From: Sulfurovum sp. UBA7648
Lineage (GTDB): Bacteria; Campylobacterota; Campylobacteria; Campylobacterales; Sulfurovaceae
Length of the DNA stretch: 40,021 nucleotides
Assembly: GCA_002483605.1 (NCBI GenBank)
Contig: DLIG01000015.1
Coordinates: 1,069 to 41,089, forward strand
Reading direction: 5' to 3'
Numbering within the stretch: position 1 is the stretch's first letter; every line of letters starts with the position of its first letter. Shown here one piece after another: positions 8,219 to 15,870 of this stretch. The notes below the pieces were generated by a model. That model saw only the letters and a list, made by a program, of their open reading frames with translations. It was not told the origin of the DNA and did not search any database. The translations under genes were made by a program, and so were the position numbers.

Positions 8219-8368
8219 ATATTTCTTCTTTTATAAATATATTTATTGGCTAAATTTTGAAACTTCAAAAATATTTTATTTCAATGCAAACACATACTAT
8301 TTATAGTTTAATACATTACATAATAACAACTATTACTGCAATGTTTTCTCATTAATCAATTTTTTATC

Positions 8369-8398
8369 TTGACATTTAAGTATTAATAATGTTATAGT
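8369..8398 (+). promoter_or_regulatory. Promoter of outer-membrane gene 3
   Basis: TTGACA (8369-8374) and TATAGT (8393-8398) with an 18-bp spacer, nearly identical to the promoter of copy 2. The predicted leader is about 158 nt. Confidence 0.75.
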
Positions 8399-8419
8399 TA
8401 AATTATAATAAAACTTTAT

Positions 8420-8491
8420 AAGGAGTAATTATATATATTTATTGGATGATTGGTTGTTAATTTGTTGGTTGGAACATTTGTCTTGGCAAAT
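8420..8491 (+). pseudogene. Decayed outer-membrane-gene start in the leader of gene 3
   Basis: Aligns almost without gaps with the decayed start at 7359-7430, and more weakly with the live start of gene 1. The initiator position reads ATA and there is no continuous frame into the gene. The region between this relic and the live ATG is also shared with copy 2, so the relic predates the copy 2/copy 3 duplication. Confidence 0.68.
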
Positions 8492-8562
8492 GAAACAATA
8501 ATATAAGCATTATTTGGGCAATCATTGCAAAAATGAAGCAAAACAATTTAAGGAGAAATATC

Positions 8563-9258
8563 ATGAAAAAGTTGGTCGGATCTATGGTTTTGGCATTGTC
8601 AATGAGTTCATTTGCCTTAGCAGGCGGAGATATAGCTCCGGTTGAACCGGCGGTAGTAGCGCCTGTTCCGGAAGTAGTAGATGATAGCGGTTTTTATCTT
8701 GGAGTTGCATATGGTGCTGTCAAATCAGAGGATTATTACACAGACTCAGTTAATGAGGGCTATGATGAACAGCTGGATACTGATTTTGATTCTATTATGG
8801 GCCAGGCTGGATATAAGTTTAATCAATATATTGCCTTAGAAGGTAGGTATTGGTGGTCAACAGGCAACGGTGATAGCACTTATGGAGACGATCCAAATGG
8901 ATTTGGTAATTACAGATTTGGAGATACTGATATTAATGATTATGATTTTGAAGCATGGGGCATATATGTTAAGCCTATGTATCCGGTAACTGATGAATTG
9001 GATGTGTATGCATTGCTTGGCTATGCCGGTACTAAAATTGAAAGCGATAATTTTAGCGGTACCCCTGATGTTCTTGATCTAGATGATAATGGTTTCTCTT
9101 GGGGGGTTGGCGCGTCATATTCGTTAACAGATGATTTTTCAGTATTCGTAGATTATGTATCTCTATATAACGATAAAATTCCATATAATGCCGATGAAAC
9201 AGGTACGGACGATGTTGAGGTCTATACCATCAATGTCGGTTTGACATACAAGTTTTAA
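8563..9258 (+). CDS. Outer-membrane beta-barrel protein, array copy 3
   Basis: 231 aa from the ATG at 8563, preceded by AAGGAG. An upstream in-frame ATG at 8533 is placed before the RBS and is not credible. Signal peptide MKKLVGS...FALA, then GGDIAPVEP and a Pro/Val linker shared with the sister genes, amphipathic strands (YLGVAYGAV, IMGQAGYKF, LDVYALLGYAG, FSWGVGASYSL) and a terminal LTYKF. Extracellular-loop segments are longest here, with many Asp/Asn/Gly that could bind calcium or simply be flexible. It probably inserts in the outer membrane as an OmpX/OmpA-like barrel. The hairpin at 9266-9285 ends the unit. Function is unknown. Confidence 0.87.
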   Translation: MKKLVGSMVLALSMSSFALAGGDIAPVEPAVVAPVPEVVDDSGFYLGVAYGAVKSEDYYTDSVNEGYDEQLDTDFDSIMGQAGYKFNQYIALEGRYWWSTGNGDSTYGDDPNGFGNYRFGDTDINDYDFEAWGIYVKPMYPVTDELDVYALLGYAGTKIESDNFSGTPDVLDLDDNGFSWGVGASYSLTDDFSVFVDYVSLYNDKIPYNADETGTDDVEVYTINVGLTYKF

Positions 9259-9265
9259 CTTCGCT

Positions 9266-9285
9266 GCCAAGCCTTTTGGCTTGGC
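9266..9285 (+). terminator. Hairpin terminator after outer-membrane gene 3
   Basis: 8-bp perfect GC-containing stem (gccaagcc / ggcttggc) with a TTTT loop, 7 nt after the stop. No U-tract follows. Confidence 0.6.
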
Positions 9286-9394
9286 TGATCTATGCTTCCC
9301 AATAAATTTTATCACTATTTTATCTTTTATAACGTCTTGCCCAATAACTTATGCTACAATTTTGCAATAAAATCAAAGATAATCAGGATTATTA

Positions 9395-10519
9395 ATGGCT
9401 GGAATTTTGGGATATTTGGCTGCACTGGCTGATGATATAAGCTCGCTTGCTAGCCATACATTGGCTGGAAGTACAAAAGCAGTAGCAAGCTCTTTGGATA
9501 ATACATCAGTGATGCTTGATGATATAGCTACATATACCAAAGTAGCAAGTGCCAAGTCCTCAGGTATTTTAGTAGATGATCTTGCAGCTATTGCAAATCT
9601 TACCAATGAAACAACTACCAGCCTTCTGCAAAAAGAGATACAAAAAGCCCACTCTATGGACGAACTAAAGGCTAATATCCAAGCACTAAATGAAAAAGAA
9701 AAAAAAGTCATTGCAGCAGAATTGGAGCGGTTGCGTGAGTCAATAGGAGCAGAGGCCAAGAGAAAAGCAGCTGCTAGAGAACTTCCTATCGTATGGAAAA
9801 TAGCCAAAGGCAGTATGCTCAATAAGCTTATTATTATCCCTTTGATACTCATCATCAGTGCAATCGCTCCATGGCTTATGAAACCAATCTTGATACTAGG
9901 CGGATTGTACTTGGCATATGAAGGCGTCGAGAGTGTGCTAGAGAAGTTTTTTGGGCATCATGATGCCCAAAGCCAAGAAGAGACCTTGGAAGAATTGAGC
10001 ACAGAACACTTTGAGACTCGTAAAGTTAAAAGTGCTATTAAAACAGACTTTATCCTCTCGCTGGAGATCATGGTCTTGGCTCTTTCATTTGTAAGCAATA
10101 CCGCATTTGCTGTCAAATTAGCTACGCTTCTCGCGGTTGGTATCATCACTACTATAGGGGTCTATGGTATAGTTGCGTTGATCATCAAGCTGGATGATAT
10201 AGGCTTTTTCTTGCAAGCGCGTGCTAATGCAGCGGTTAATAAAATAGGAGATAGTTTAGTTTCCGTTGTACCGTATCTTATCAAAAGCATTTCGGTTATA
10301 GGAACAGTAGCCATGCTAGCTGTTGGAGGGGGTATAGTCGCCCACCAAACAGGACTGCTTCACAGCATTGAAGAGATAGTGCATCATTATATTTCTACTA
10401 TGAGCTGGTTTGTTGTATTTGTTGTTGAGATAGTTTTTGGCATGATAATTGGCTATGCGGTGATCAAATTAGTCTCAATGGCTATTTTTGTGAAGAGTAA
10501 ATTTAAAAAAATTGTCTAA
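9395..10519 (+). CDS. DUF808/YedI-family inner-membrane protein with a coiled-coil insertion
   Basis: 374 aa. Compared with E. coli YedI from memory, the conserved blocks are all present: LDDIAT, SGILVDDLA, ARELPIVWKIAKGS, TDFILSLEIM, VYGIVALIIKLDDIGF and VGGGIVAHQTG. There are about six hydrophobic segments between residues 145 and 365, so it should be an inner-membrane protein. Two additions are notable. One is an extra N-terminal stretch before the first LDDIA block. The other is a charged, helical insertion of about 55 residues (roughly 75-130, many Glu/Lys/Ala) between the DDLA and ELPIVW blocks. It converges with the Sel1-repeat gene with only 1 nt between the stops. The family's function is not established. 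Confidence 0.85.
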   Translation: MAGILGYLAALADDISSLASHTLAGSTKAVASSLDNTSVMLDDIATYTKVASAKSSGILVDDLAAIANLTNETTTSLLQKEIQKAHSMDELKANIQALNEKEKKVIAAELERLRESIGAEAKRKAAARELPIVWKIAKGSMLNKLIIIPLILIISAIAPWLMKPILILGGLYLAYEGVESVLEKFFGHHDAQSQEETLEELSTEHFETRKVKSAIKTDFILSLEIMVLALSFVSNTAFAVKLATLLAVGIITTIGVYGIVALIIKLDDIGFFLQARANAAVNKIGDSLVSVVPYLIKSISVIGTVAMLAVGGGIVAHQTGLLHSIEEIVHHYISTMSWFVVFVVEIVFGMIIGYAVIKLVSMAIFVKSKFKKIV

Positions 10520-10520
10520 C

Positions 10521-11165
10521 TTACTCTTTGCATGCCCATACACTCTCTTTGCATAGCACATCAAGATAAGTGCTAGCTTCGCTTTTGCCAGATGAGAGAG
10601 CTTGTTTTAGATATTTGTATGTTTTTTGTTTGTCATTTGGCACGTCATTTTTCCATCCGTATATGATAGCTAAATTAAGCTGGGCATTAGCATCTCCCAT
10701 GGAAGCAGCTTTATTTAGCAACACGATAGCTTTTGGCACATCTTTTGGTATCTCTTTACCGTATCCATTATAATACAAAAATGCCATATTGGTGTAGGCT
10801 TCTTTGATGTCGTTTGTCATTGCTTGAGTGTACCAATATTTTGCTTGATTAATAAGACTCGGATTTTTTTTGGCTTGTTTTTGATACATATAACCTAGGC
10901 TATATTGTGATGGAGCATGATTTTGTTCTGCGGCTTTGGTATACCAAGATATAGCTTCTTCATGATCGATCTTGGTGCCCTTGCCAGATAGCGACATTAA
11001 AGCGATATTGTATTGGGCTTTCGGATCGCCATTTTTGGCTAAAGGGTAAAAAATTTTATAAGCTTTAGCATAATTTCCTTTATTATACTCAGCAATACCG
11101 TCTTTTATCTCTATGCTAAAGGCTAATGAGCCAAACAACAGTACTGATATGATAATTTTTTTCAT
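10521..11165 (-). CDS. Secreted Sel1-repeat (TPR-like) protein
   Basis: 214 aa from the ATG at 11165. A frame start at 11207 would overlap dapF and spoil the signal peptide. MKKIIISVLLFGSLAFS is a normal Sec signal, placing the protein in the periplasm or outside. The rest is built from about five Sel1 repeats with the A-x-Y-x-L/I-A/G and Y-x-x-A motif, for example GDPKAQYNIALM, NHAPSQYSLGYMY, DIKEAYTNMAFLY and GDANAQLNLAIIYG. A C-terminal Cys pair (LCKESVWACKE) recalls the Cys-rich Sel1 (Hcp-like) proteins of Helicobacter. It probably serves as a protein-interaction scaffold. It is the last gene of the speE-like/coaE/dapF minus-strand operon. Confidence 0.83.
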   Translation of the reverse strand: MKKIIISVLLFGSLAFSIEIKDGIAEYNKGNYAKAYKIFYPLAKNGDPKAQYNIALMSLSGKGTKIDHEEAISWYTKAAEQNHAPSQYSLGYMYQKQAKKNPSLINQAKYWYTQAMTNDIKEAYTNMAFLYYNGYGKEIPKDVPKAIVLLNKAASMGDANAQLNLAIIYGWKNDVPNDKQKTYKYLKQALSSGKSEASTYLDVLCKESVWACKE

Positions 11166-11184
11166 TTTGGATCCTAGTTGATCA

Positions 11185-11931
11185 TTATATAAAAACTTCA
11201 GCGACAAATATTTTGCTTACTCTTCCCCCAAAACTATATATCCCTTCATTGTAGCGTATATCTATCTCTTCACCGCTTTTTGGAAATACTTGCACTTGAG
11301 ACGGCAAAAGGCCTTGTTTGTATGCACGCACAAAACACGCGACCATACCTGTACCGCATGCTAAAGTTTCATCTTCTACACCTCGCTCATATGTTCTGAC
11401 ATATAATTTACCGTCTTTGATGGCAGCTATATTAACATTTGCATTGTATTTTTCTCTAAGCTCCCTTGCTTGCAATAGGTCAAAAGAAGCTATATTGTCT
11501 CGAAAAGCTACAAGGTGTGGAACTCCGGTATCTATGAGCCACCAGATCTCTTCGTTTTCTGTGATCTGTTGGTCTATGATTTTTGGTGGTACCATATCTG
11601 ATATGACATAATCACCGTTTATTTTGGCGCGTATTACTCCGGCACCGGTTAAAAATATAGATTCATTGTTTATAGATATGCCCATTTCATGCGCATAGTG
11701 TGCAACAGCCCTTGAAGCATTACCGCACATTGAAGCCAAGCTTCCGTCACTATTGTAAAATTCCCATTCAAAATCATATTCGTCATGAGGTATCAACACT
11801 ACCATCCCGTCAGCTCCTACGCCGCTGTGTCTATGGCAGAGTTTGATTGCTTGATCTGATCTATCTTTTTTTAGTTCGGCGTGGAAGATGATAAAATCAT
11901 TCCCGCTGGCATTATATTTGGTCACTGTCAT
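11185..11931 (-). CDS. dapF: Diaminopimelate epimerase
   Basis: 248 aa. It interconverts LL- and meso-diaminopimelate, giving the cross-linking residue of Gram-negative peptidoglycan and the lysine precursor. Both catalytic cysteines are visible: C69 in SMCGNASR and C192 in LACGTGM, together with the N-terminal YNASGNDF and GADGM motifs. Cytoplasmic enzyme, slightly shorter than E. coli DapF (274 aa), as usual for Campylobacterota. It overlaps coaE by 4 nt (ATGA), so the two are translationally coupled. Confidence 0.96.
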   Translation of the reverse strand: MTVTKYNASGNDFIIFHAELKKDRSDQAIKLCHRHSGVGADGMVVLIPHDEYDFEWEFYNSDGSLASMCGNASRAVAHYAHEMGISINNESIFLTGAGVIRAKINGDYVISDMVPPKIIDQQITENEEIWWLIDTGVPHLVAFRDNIASFDLLQARELREKYNANVNIAAIKDGKLYVRTYERGVEDETLACGTGMVACFVRAYKQGLLPSQVQVFPKSGEEIDIRYNEGIYSFGGRVSKIFVAEVFI

Positions 11932-12530
11932 TGTTTGCCTTTATAGTCATCCAAAATTATATCGCGGACTTTTTCACATTCTTGCTGAAGGTGCTTTAAG
12001 TCTTTGCTGTTGTCTATCACATACGTAGCAAGTTGTTTTTTCTCTTCTATATCCATTTGTGACTCGATACGCAATAAAGCCTCGTCTTCACTCAAGCCGT
12101 TGCGTTTCATTAGGCGTTTTATTTGCTCAGATTTTGGAGCATAAACGACCAATGATCTGTCTATTTTGTAGCGTTTGTTTTCAAAAAAAAGAGGAATATC
12201 TATGAAATATGGAAATTTTCGCTTCTCTTCTTGAGCTGCTAGTTCCATTATTTTATCATAAATTAACGGATGAAGCAAAGCTTCTAGTTCGCTTCTTTTT
12301 TTGGCATTGGCAAATACTATCTTGCCTATCTCTTTCCTGTCTATTTTTTGATCTTTAAATATATGTGCTCCAAACATAGAGATAACGGCATCGCGCTGCT
12401 CTTCTATGGTTTGATGGGCAATCTTGTCTGCATCAATGCACCTAAAACCGTATAGTGACATAAAAGAGATAGTAGAACTTTTGCCCACAGCAATTCCGCC
12501 GGTTAGTGCTATAGCATAATTGAGTTTCAT
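11928..12530 (-). CDS. coaE: Dephospho-CoA kinase
   Basis: 200 aa. It catalyses the last step of coenzyme A synthesis, phosphorylating the 3'-hydroxyl of dephospho-CoA with ATP. The P-loop TGGIAVGKSS lies at residues 10-19. DADKIAHQ and the IDIPLFFE segment are typical of the family's CoA-domain and lid. Length matches the family. It overlaps dapF by 4 nt downstream and shares one nucleotide with the SpeE-like gene upstream, so the three form a tight operon. Confidence 0.95.
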   Translation of the reverse strand: MKLNYAIALTGGIAVGKSSTISFMSLYGFRCIDADKIAHQTIEEQRDAVISMFGAHIFKDQKIDRKEIGKIVFANAKKRSELEALLHPLIYDKIMELAAQEEKRKFPYFIDIPLFFENKRYKIDRSLVVYAPKSEQIKRLMKRNGLSEDEALLRIESQMDIEEKKQLATYVIDNSKDLKHLQQECEKVRDIILDDYKGKQ

Positions 12531-13108
12531 TAAGATTTGATAAGCCCTAAATATTGTTTGCGAATATACGTAGGCATCACAAAAGATGCAACGGCAATAT
12601 CTGAATTGTAATAATTAAAGCCGTCAGTCAAATCTGCTCTTTGTAAATTTATATCGGCTGTAGGATGATAAAAGCTGCTTGCTAGATATGCATATGAGTA
12701 GTTATTATTACTGTCAGCAAACCCGTAAGGCATCACTATTCGAAAATGATCTCCTAAAGATTTTAATTCTTTTGATGCATCAGGTATATCTTTTGCCAAA
12801 GAACTTGCTGCAGCCGAGAGGATGCCTTTGGAATTTAATGCACGTTTTGCAACCCCGCAAAATAAGGGATCGTTTAGCATCTCTTTGTCATTCGCGATGA
12901 TAATATCCAAACTATTTTCTTTGATATCGGTTAGCTTAGCTATAGCTTCACTAGAAGAGATCATTGATATATTTATCTCTTTATGTTTGGCTAATTCATC
13001 TAAAATCTCTTTTGATTCGCCTATGACAGCTACTAGTTTCGGTTCTGCATGTATACACATAGGGATATGTACAAGCATTTCGTATATTGTATTATCTGTA
13101 TTTTGCAC
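12530..13108 (-). CDS. Short spermidine synthase-like protein lacking the N-terminal domain
   Basis: 192 aa. The C-terminal YYNSDIAVASFVMP and the IPMCIHAEPKLVAVIGE segment match the SpeE-like protein of Helicobacter, which I recall as about 260 aa. The alignment starts around the helix that leads into the Rossmann fold, so the first ~60-70 residues (the beta-strand domain forming the lid) are missing. Upstream sequence is AT-rich and not coding in this frame. The glycine-rich SAM motif is weak (VIGES), as it is in Helicobacter. Because the propylamine acceptor pocket may be incomplete, enzymatic activity is doubtful. It heads the coaE-dapF-Sel1 operon. Confidence 0.68.
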   Translation of the reverse strand: MQNTDNTIYEMLVHIPMCIHAEPKLVAVIGESKEILDELAKHKEINISMISSSEAIAKLTDIKENSLDIIIANDKEMLNDPLFCGVAKRALNSKGILSAAASSLAKDIPDASKELKSLGDHFRIVMPYGFADSNNNYSYAYLASSFYHPTADINLQRADLTDGFNYYNSDIAVASFVMPTYIRKQYLGLIKS

Positions 13109-13218
13109 TTTTTATCCTTGTTTAATTGACTTTTAAAATATTTCAATTTAAGAAATTCGATTTTATCCAAAAAGAGTCAAAAAAAGTTTAAACAGATTAA
13201 AAATATCCGATTTGATGT

Positions 13219-13224
13219 TATAAT
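13219..13224 (+). promoter_or_regulatory. -10 element of the nitroreductase promoter
   Basis: TATAAT lies 13 nt upstream of an AAAGGA ribosome-binding site and is preceded by T-rich sequence. No good -35 is present, which is common for promoters in Campylobacterota. Confidence 0.5.
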
Positions 13225-13242
13225 GGTCAAAAAGGAAGCTCT

Positions 13243-13863
13243 ATGATAGATCAAAAATCATTATCAGATATTCTATATTTTCGTCATGCATGTAAGCTTT
13301 TCGATAAAGATAAAAAAATATCCAAAGATGACTTAAATTTTATTCTCGAAGCTGCCAGGCTTAGCCCATCTTCTTTTGGTATGGAACATTGGCGTTTTAT
13401 TGTTATTAAAAATCAAGAACTCAAAGAGACTCTAAAGCCGGTTTGTTGGAATCAACCTCAAATAACGACTTGTGATGCACTTGTGGCTGTCGTTGCTAAG
13501 CACAAAGCGGTTTCAACACCGGTATATTATGAAGCCATGTTCGCTAGAAGAGAGCTAGATGACGATGCAATGCAAGCTTATGTGCAAAGGTATGAAAATT
13601 ATATAAAAGCCCTGCCGTCCATTAAGGCATGGAGTCAAATGCAGTGTTATCTAGCAGCATCCAATATCATGAATTATGCTGCTATGATAGGAGTAGACAG
13701 CTGTCCTTTGGAGGGGTTCGAGAGAGACGATGCAGAAAAAATTTTGAATATAGACAGCTCCAAAGAGAGCTTAGCTCTTTTTGTAGCGCTTGGCTATAGA
13801 GTCAATCATCAGACATCAAAGCATCGTTTACCGTTTGACGAGGTAGTTGAGTTTAGAGAGTAG
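13243..13863 (+). CDS. Nitroreductase-family FMN-dependent NAD(P)H oxidoreductase
   Basis: 206 aa. The sequence opens with the family pattern FRHACKLFD, then the FMN-contacting LSPSSFGMEHWRFIVI. A middle segment follows (SIKAWSQMQCYLAASNIMNYAAMIGVDSCPLEGF), and then FVALGYR near the end, as in NfsB/YfkO-like enzymes. These homodimeric flavoproteins reduce nitroaromatics, quinones or related compounds in the cytoplasm. The physiological substrate is not readable from sequence. GGAAG precedes the ATG. It is divergent from the speE-like operon and convergent with the L,D-transpeptidase gene across a shared hairpin. Confidence 0.9.
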   Translation: MIDQKSLSDILYFRHACKLFDKDKKISKDDLNFILEAARLSPSSFGMEHWRFIVIKNQELKETLKPVCWNQPQITTCDALVAVVAKHKAVSTPVYYEAMFARRELDDDAMQAYVQRYENYIKALPSIKAWSQMQCYLAASNIMNYAAMIGVDSCPLEGFERDDAEKILNIDSSKESLALFVALGYRVNHQTSKHRLPFDEVVEFRE

Positions 13864-13880
13864 AGCCAAAGTTTTATTAA

Positions 13881-13920
13881 ATTCATTCTCACTTCGGCCA
13901 GCTTGGTGAGAACGAATTTT
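13881..13920 (+). terminator. Bidirectional terminator between nitroreductase and L,D-transpeptidase genes
   Basis: A 12-nt stem (attcattctcac at 13881-13892 paired with gtgagaacgaat at 13906-13917) has one A-C mismatch and is followed by TTTTT at 13916-13921. It sits between two convergent genes. Confidence 0.75.
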
Positions 13921-13926
13921 TAAAAA

Positions 13927-15573
13927 CTATTTTTGCAGCTCATCATAACCATACACATCGTCTCTAAATTGCAACTCTCCATTATAATCTACCCATGCAG
14001 TTAAATATACGATATCAACCGGTATGCTGTTTTTGAGGCTCAAATTTGTCTCAGTTTTGCCTTTTAATATCTTGTTGGCACGTTCCAAATCTACTCTGGT
14101 GTCAATAGATGCAACAATTTTTAATAGTTCCATTGGTTCAGCCAAGCGTATGCAGCCATGGCTAAATGCCCTTACATTTTCATCGAACAATCTTTTTGTA
14201 GGAGTATCGTGCATATATACTGCAAAATTATTTGGGAATAAAAATTTGATCTTTCCTAAAGCATTGGCATTTCCAGGAGGCTGGGCAAATCTAAAAGGCA
14301 ATGTTTTACTATATTGATATTGACTCCAATCAATAGTGGCTGGGTCTATTTTTGGCTCATCTCTTTCCCATCCTCTTGTTACTTCTATGCCTTCTTTTTT
14401 CATTGCATTTGGATTTTTGAGAAGTTTGGGGATAAACTCTTTTTGTATGATGCTTTGAGGAACATTCCAGTAAGGGTTTAAGATTATATTAGATACACGA
14501 TTGCTAAATACTGGAGTACGATGTTTTTTGTCACCGACAATTACTTTCATCTCCTTGATCGCTTTGCCGTTTTCTATAAATGTAAATTTAAAATCCGGGA
14601 TATTTATCATTATACTTCTTGGTTCAAAGCGGTGATTTAGCCATTTGATACGATCTAGATTTAGTCTGATTTTAGCTATTCTTGTATCTATGTCTTCTCT
14701 GAGAGTTTTAGCTGTTTTTGTATTTATTGTACCGCTTGGTTTGATACCGTTATTTTTTTGAAATTTCATGATAGCATTTTGCAGACATTTGTCATACAAT
14801 TTAGGCTCTTTTGGAACGCTGCAACTGCCTAGTTCTCCGCTTGAGCGCAATCTTTCTCTGATTGAAGGAATTGATGTATTGCTTTGACCTATTTTGATAG
14901 AGCCTTTTATGGCAGGAATTTTTCCCCATCCGCCATTTTGTTTGATCTCTAAATATTTTACAAGTTCTTTTTTCATAAGAGCATAGTTGAAGCCTTTTGG
15001 AGCAGCTCTGTTTAGAGTATCATCCAAGCTCCCATTAACAATAGCATCTTGCATGATATTAAGCGGATTAAATTGACTACCGTATGTGATCCATCCGCCA
15101 TTTATCTCTTCTTCATTTGCCGGATTAACTAATTTGCCTTTGAAAGCTCTCCAGTTGATATTACCATTTAATAGATAGTCTATATATTCTTTATAAAGCC
15201 TGGTTATTTCAAACTCCAGCCTTATTTTTTCTTCCATGCTCAAGCTCGCATATACAGCTTTGCTCTTAGAGGAGATTAAAAATGCATTTTGGCGAATTTT
15301 GGACTCAGGTTCAAGAGTTTTATCTTCATCTATTTGTTTGAACAATTCATATGAAAAATTTGAAATAGTATTTTCGTGTGTCCAGACAGGCACAAAATAC
15401 AATCTTTCATAAAATTCTTTTAAAAAACTTTTTTTTGGTTGATTTGCCAAAGATGCTTCAATGATAGTAGAAGCTTCTTCGTGGAATTCAGCCGATTGTG
15501 CAAAAGAAAATATTGAAATATAAATAAGCAGGATATATTTCCAAAAACCAATACGGTGTGTGTATCGTATCAA
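13927..15573 (-). CDS. Periplasmic L,D-transpeptidase (YcbB/LdtD type)
   Basis: 548 aa. A hydrophobic N-terminus ending FAQSA is a signal peptide or anchor. A YcbB-like scaffold follows (about residues 40-240), then a peptidoglycan-binding segment (LQNAIMKFQKNNGIKPSGTI, about 260-285). The YkuD catalytic domain (about 310-500) ends with SHGCIRL; the nucleophile is Cys about 474, with HD in YMHDTPTKRLF upstream. Such enzymes make 3-3 cross-links in peptidoglycan or link proteins to it, in the periplasm. Length is close to E. coli LdtD (615 aa) but shorter. It appears monocistronic. Confidence 0.92.
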   Translation of the reverse strand: MIRYTHRIGFWKYILLIYISIFSFAQSAEFHEEASTIIEASLANQPKKSFLKEFYERLYFVPVWTHENTISNFSYELFKQIDEDKTLEPESKIRQNAFLISSKSKAVYASLSMEEKIRLEFEITRLYKEYIDYLLNGNINWRAFKGKLVNPANEEEINGGWITYGSQFNPLNIMQDAIVNGSLDDTLNRAAPKGFNYALMKKELVKYLEIKQNGGWGKIPAIKGSIKIGQSNTSIPSIRERLRSSGELGSCSVPKEPKLYDKCLQNAIMKFQKNNGIKPSGTINTKTAKTLREDIDTRIAKIRLNLDRIKWLNHRFEPRSIMINIPDFKFTFIENGKAIKEMKVIVGDKKHRTPVFSNRVSNIILNPYWNVPQSIIQKEFIPKLLKNPNAMKKEGIEVTRGWERDEPKIDPATIDWSQYQYSKTLPFRFAQPPGNANALGKIKFLFPNNFAVYMHDTPTKRLFDENVRAFSHGCIRLAEPMELLKIVASIDTRVDLERANKILKGKTETNLSLKNSIPVDIVYLTAWVDYNGELQFRDDVYGYDELQK

Positions 15574-15645
15574 AAGATACTCCTTGTAAAAAATTATCGC
15601 ATTATATCGAATATCAATACAAGAAATACTTGAACTTCTAATACT

Positions 15646-15870
15646 TTATATTAGATCGACTTTTATTTTTTGGGCTTCTTCATCCCTGATGGCAACGAAT
15701 GTTTGGCCTATAGCAACTTCAAAAGTTTGCTTTGCCAGGGAGTGTGTTTTAAGCTCTATTTCTTCACCTTTCAAGAGTCCAAAAGATGTCAATCTGTCTT
15801 TTAGTGCTTTTGATGCATTGATGCTTACAATGATCGCCTTTTGGCCTTTTTGTAATTTATCTAGTGTCAT
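15646..15870 (-). CDS. feoA: Ferrous iron transport protein A (FeoA, SH3-like)
   Basis: 74 aa. A small SH3-like domain starting MTLDKLQKGQKAIIVSI, with LKDRLTSFGLLKGEEIEL and the GQTFVAIRDEEA hairpin typical of FeoA. It is a cytoplasmic partner that modulates the FeoB iron channel. It overlaps the end of feoB by 4 nt (ATGA), so the order here is feoB-feoA, opposite to the usual feoA-feoB arrangement. Confidence 0.93.
   Translation of the reverse strand: MTLDKLQKGQKAIIVSINASKALKDRLTSFGLLKGEEIELKTHSLAKQTFEVAIGQTFVAIRDEEAQKIKVDLI

Larger units (their letters stand above)
6030..9285 (+). repeat. Tandem array of three diverged ~1.1-kb units (spacer, promoter, beta-barrel gene, hairpin)
   Basis: The start codons of the three genes are 1113 and 1060 nt apart. 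Spacers, promoters, signal peptides, barrel ends and terminators are all related between units, so whole units were duplicated. Sequence shared between spacers includes the 46-bp repeat at 6268/7247 and a block ending in ttaatcaa near 6140 and 8355. The middle (loop-coding) parts of the genes have diverged most. Confidence 0.8.
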
